In this document: one piece after another, positions 22,533 through 24,004 of the stretch
How positions within the stretch are numbered: the first letter of the stretch is position 1
Layout of the letters: every line of letters begins with the position of its first letter
Origin: Draconibacterium orientale
GTDB lineage: Bacteria; Bacteroidota; Bacteroidia; Bacteroidales; JAADGE01
Length of the DNA stretch: 24,004 nucleotides
Direction of reading: 5' to 3'
Assembly: GCA_020718265.1 (NCBI GenBank)
Contig: DYSM01000011.1
Location: forward strand, 1 to 24,004
Translations under genes and position numbers: made by a program
The notes under the pieces: generated by a model
Seen by the model: the letters and a program-made list of their open reading frames with translations, nothing else
Told to the model about the DNA's origin: nothing
Databases searched by the model: none

Positions 22533-23090
22533 ATGATATATCCCATAAACATCATCGGCTCGCCGGTTCTGCGCAAAGTTGCCGAAGATATTGACCAAAC
22601 CTACCCTAACCTTCACGAGTTTCTTGAAAATTTGAAAGAAACGATGTACGAAACCGACGGACTCGGACTTGCAGCACCGCAAGTGGGAAAATCTGTGCGA
22701 ATTTTTGTCATCGACGGTTCGGCAATTGCCGATGATTTTCCGGAACTTGCTGATTTTAAGCGCACATTTATTAATGCACACATCGTTGAAAAATCGGAAG
22801 AGTTGCAAAAAGCCTCCGAAGGTTGCCTCAGCATTCCCGGCATACACGAGGAAGTGGACAGACACAAAAAAGTGCGAATCCAATACCGCGACGAAAATTG
22901 GCAGGAACAAGACGAAACTCTCGAAGGCATGGCTGCCGTAATTCTGCAACACGAATACGACCATTTGGACGGAATTTTGTTTACAGATAAAATCGCGCCA
23001 CTGCGTAAAGTGCTGTTAAAGAAAAAATTAGAACGAATTTCAAAAGGCGATTTTGAGCATCGCTATAAATTCAAATTGGGCGGAAAATAA
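22533..23090 (+). CDS. def: Peptide deformylase
   Basis: This enzyme removes the N-formyl group from new proteins and uses a metal ion, normally Fe(II). All three family motifs are intact in the 185-residue protein: GLGLAAPQVG (43-52), EGCLSIP with metal ligand C98 (96-102), and HEYDHLDG with H140, catalytic E141 and H144. Length is usual for the type found in Bacteroidetes. The start is the ATG at 22533 after a T-rich stretch. The gene stands after the accessory island and returns to housekeeping codon use. Element B' begins 5 nt after its stop. Confidence 0.97.
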   Translation: MIYPINIIGSPVLRKVAEDIDQTYPNLHEFLENLKETMYETDGLGLAAPQVGKSVRIFVIDGSAIADDFPELADFKRTFINAHIVEKSEELQKASEGCLSIPGIHEEVDRHKKVRIQYRDENWQEQDETLEGMAAVILQHEYDHLDGILFTDKIAPLRKVLLKKKLERISKGDFEHRYKFKLGGK

Positions 23091-23094
23091 ACGC

Positions 23095-23218
23095 AGTGAT
23101 TATATGAAAACGTGTAAATATTTGATATTGTGTATGTTATGGTCTATATTTTCAATCGAATGTATGTCATTCTGTAGTCATTCGATTGTCATAAAGTTGT
23201 CATTCTGTTGTGTTAAAT
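23095..23218 (+). repeat. Dispersed element, partial tandem copy B'
   Basis: This 124-bp left part of the repeat family starts with a degenerate end AGTGATTATATGAAAAC (three mismatches to the consensus end) and GTGTAAATATTTGA, identical to the next copy at an offset of 124 bp. It contains four GTCAT units at 23166, 23177, 23188 and 23199, exactly 11 bp apart. It lacks the GAATTTC array and the right end, and is joined directly to copy B. It probably arose by a partial duplication of B. Confidence 0.75.
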
Positions 23219-23465
23219 AGTATTTGTAAGAAAACGTGTAAATATTTGAATTTATGTAGGTTGTAGTCATTTTTTCAATCGAATGTATTGTCATTTAGTG
23301 GTCATTCAATGGTCAAAAAGTTGTCATTCTTTGTTTTTTAATAGTTTCAATTGAATTTCGATTGAATTTCAACAGAATTTCAATCGAATTTCTTAAAACA
23401 TTCAAGCTGAAATTTTACAATATAGTAAAGTATTTCAATTAGTTACGCGTTTTCTTACAAGCACT
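23219..23465 (+). repeat. Dispersed inverted-repeat element, copy B
   Basis: This 247-bp element runs from AGTATTTGTAAGAAAAC (23219-23235) to GTTTTCTTACAAGCACT (23449-23465). The right end is the exact reverse complement of the left end of copy A. Inside are four GTCA units (23290, 23301, 23312, 23323) and four GAATTTC units (23353, 23364, 23375, 23386), both sets with 11-bp period. Copies A and C have only two GAATTTC units, so the array length varies. It fills the gap between def and crcB and ends 9 nt before the crcB ATG, so it must be part of the crcB leader or promoter. Confidence 0.85.
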
Positions 23466-23474
23466 ATTTTTGAT

Positions 23475-23855
23475 ATGACAAAGTTCTTTTTTATTGTCGG
23501 TGCCGGCAGTTTTTTGGGCGGCGGAACTCGCTACTTAGTACAGCAACTTGTGGCAAAGCATTTTGCATCGCCCATGCCGTACGGAACGCTGGTTGTCAAT
23601 ATTTTAGGCAGTTTTATTATCGGTATTTTATTTGCTTTAAGCGAAAAAACAAACGTATTATCCAACGAAATGCGCCTGTTTCTCGCAACGGGTTTTTGTG
23701 GCGGATTTACCACATTTTCAGCCTTTTCGCTGGAAAATATCAATTTGCTGCGCGAAGGCTCGCATTTCTATGTTTTGGGATATGTTTCACTCAGCGTGGT
23801 TTTAGGTTTTTCGGCGACGTATTTGGGGCTGATTTTGGCAAAACAGTATCTGTAA
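23475..23855 (+). CDS. crcB: Fluoride ion exporter CrcB/FluC
   Basis: The 126-residue protein has four membrane helices and the family motifs GGGTRY (15-20), VVNILGSFIIG with N42, and GFCGGFTTFSAFS (73-85), which carries the phenylalanines and Thr/Ser that line the pore. CrcB/FluC forms a dual-topology dimeric channel that lets fluoride leave the cell. The start codon is only 9 nt from the end of element B, and the last codons and stop lie in the end of element C. No fluoride riboswitch was recognised upstream. The gene is flanked on both sides by the same repeat family. Confidence 0.95.
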   Translation: MTKFFFIVGAGSFLGGGTRYLVQQLVAKHFASPMPYGTLVVNILGSFIIGILFALSEKTNVLSNEMRLFLATGFCGGFTTFSAFSLENINLLREGSHFYVLGYVSLSVVLGFSATYLGLILAKQYL

Positions 23856-24004
23856 AAAAAACACATAACAATTTGATTTAAAGTAAATTATAGACATATT
23901 TTTCCGAAATTTTGTCATACAATAGTCATTCACCGGTCAAAAAGTAGTCATTCTTTGCTTTTTAATAGTTTCGATTGAATTTCGACAGAATTTCTAAAAA
24001 CATT
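23845..24004 (+). repeat. Dispersed element, copy C (cut by the window edge)
   Basis: The left end AGTATCTGTAAAAAAAAC begins inside the crcB coding sequence and supplies its TAA. ACACATAACA follows, matching copy A (ACTCATAACA). GTCA units stand at 23914, 23925, 23936 and 23947 (11-bp period), then TTTTTAATAGTTTCGATTG and two GAATTTC-type units (23977, 23988). The right end lies beyond the window. Confidence 0.75.

Noticed and set aside
23166..23400. A CRISPR-like array (regularly spaced GTCATTC units)
   Set aside because: The repeat unit is 11 bp with no room for spacers, no cas genes are near, and the same arrangement recurs in dispersed copies with inverted ends.
23219..23474. A fluoride riboswitch in front of crcB
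   Set aside because: The leader is entirely occupied by the dispersed repeat; the pseudoknot pattern of that riboswitch was not recognised.

Overview
The window looks like a chromosomal segment of a low-GC member of the Bacteroidota, probably Bacteroidales-like. Three things point there: candidate promoters of the TAnnTTTG type (clearest at 19035-19065 and 7703-7734), a GT3 glycogen synthase fused to an alpha-glucan phosphorylase, and an XRE regulator of a type common in Bacteroidales. Housekeeping genes (ppk, era, def, crcB, xseB, glycogen metabolism) alternate with signalling genes and a disturbed accessory island.

Layout. 1-2191: the tail of a membrane protein gene, then polyphosphate kinase. 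2517-6300 (minus): an operon encoding a TPR-containing sensor histidine kinase, a stand-alone receiver, and a receiver-SpoIIE phosphatase. 6301-8735: a long AT-rich stretch holding an XRE regulator with GTTTAC-N4-GTAAAC palindromes around and inside it. 8736-9203: an orphan IS630-like helix-turn-helix protein, convergent with the minus operon siaB-siaB-siaC-xseB (9232-10940), a partner-switch module with a duplicated kinase. 11166-12769: era, then a wrecked mntP that carries an in-frame palindromic insertion. 12835-17040: the giant glycogen synthase/phosphorylase fusion. 17150-18966: a beta-propeller-like lipoprotein and an orphan PAS membrane protein that overlap by 4 nt. 19115-22428: a small exported protein, then a broken HEAT-repeat gene, a DUF262 / HEPN nuclease / 69-aa cassette, and the C-terminal stump of a probable restriction endonuclease. 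22533-23855: def and crcB.

The most unusual material is repetitive. A family of about 215-250 bp elements occurs four times (2304-2518 inverted, 23095-23218 partial, 23219-23465, 23845 to the window end). Each has ends AGTGCTTGTAAGAAAAC, as an inverted pair in the two complete copies, and 11-bp tandem iterations (GTCATTC-type, and GAATTTC-type in the copies that reach that part). The ends sit on or next to gene stop codons. A second, unrelated 117-bp palindromic element with a 6-bp target duplication (GTAGTG) is inserted exactly in frame in mntP. The DUF262/HEPN cassette is bracketed by an 11-bp direct repeat and sits between remnants that look like an older restriction-modification locus.

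Functionally, the kinase/receiver/SpoIIE operon and the SiaB/SiaC operon belong to types of system that can interlock: SpoIIE-family phosphatases dephosphorylate SiaC-type proteins and SiaB phosphorylates them. This link is an inference. No tRNA, rRNA or CRISPR array was recognised. All family assignments come from reading motifs by eye; no database search was run.
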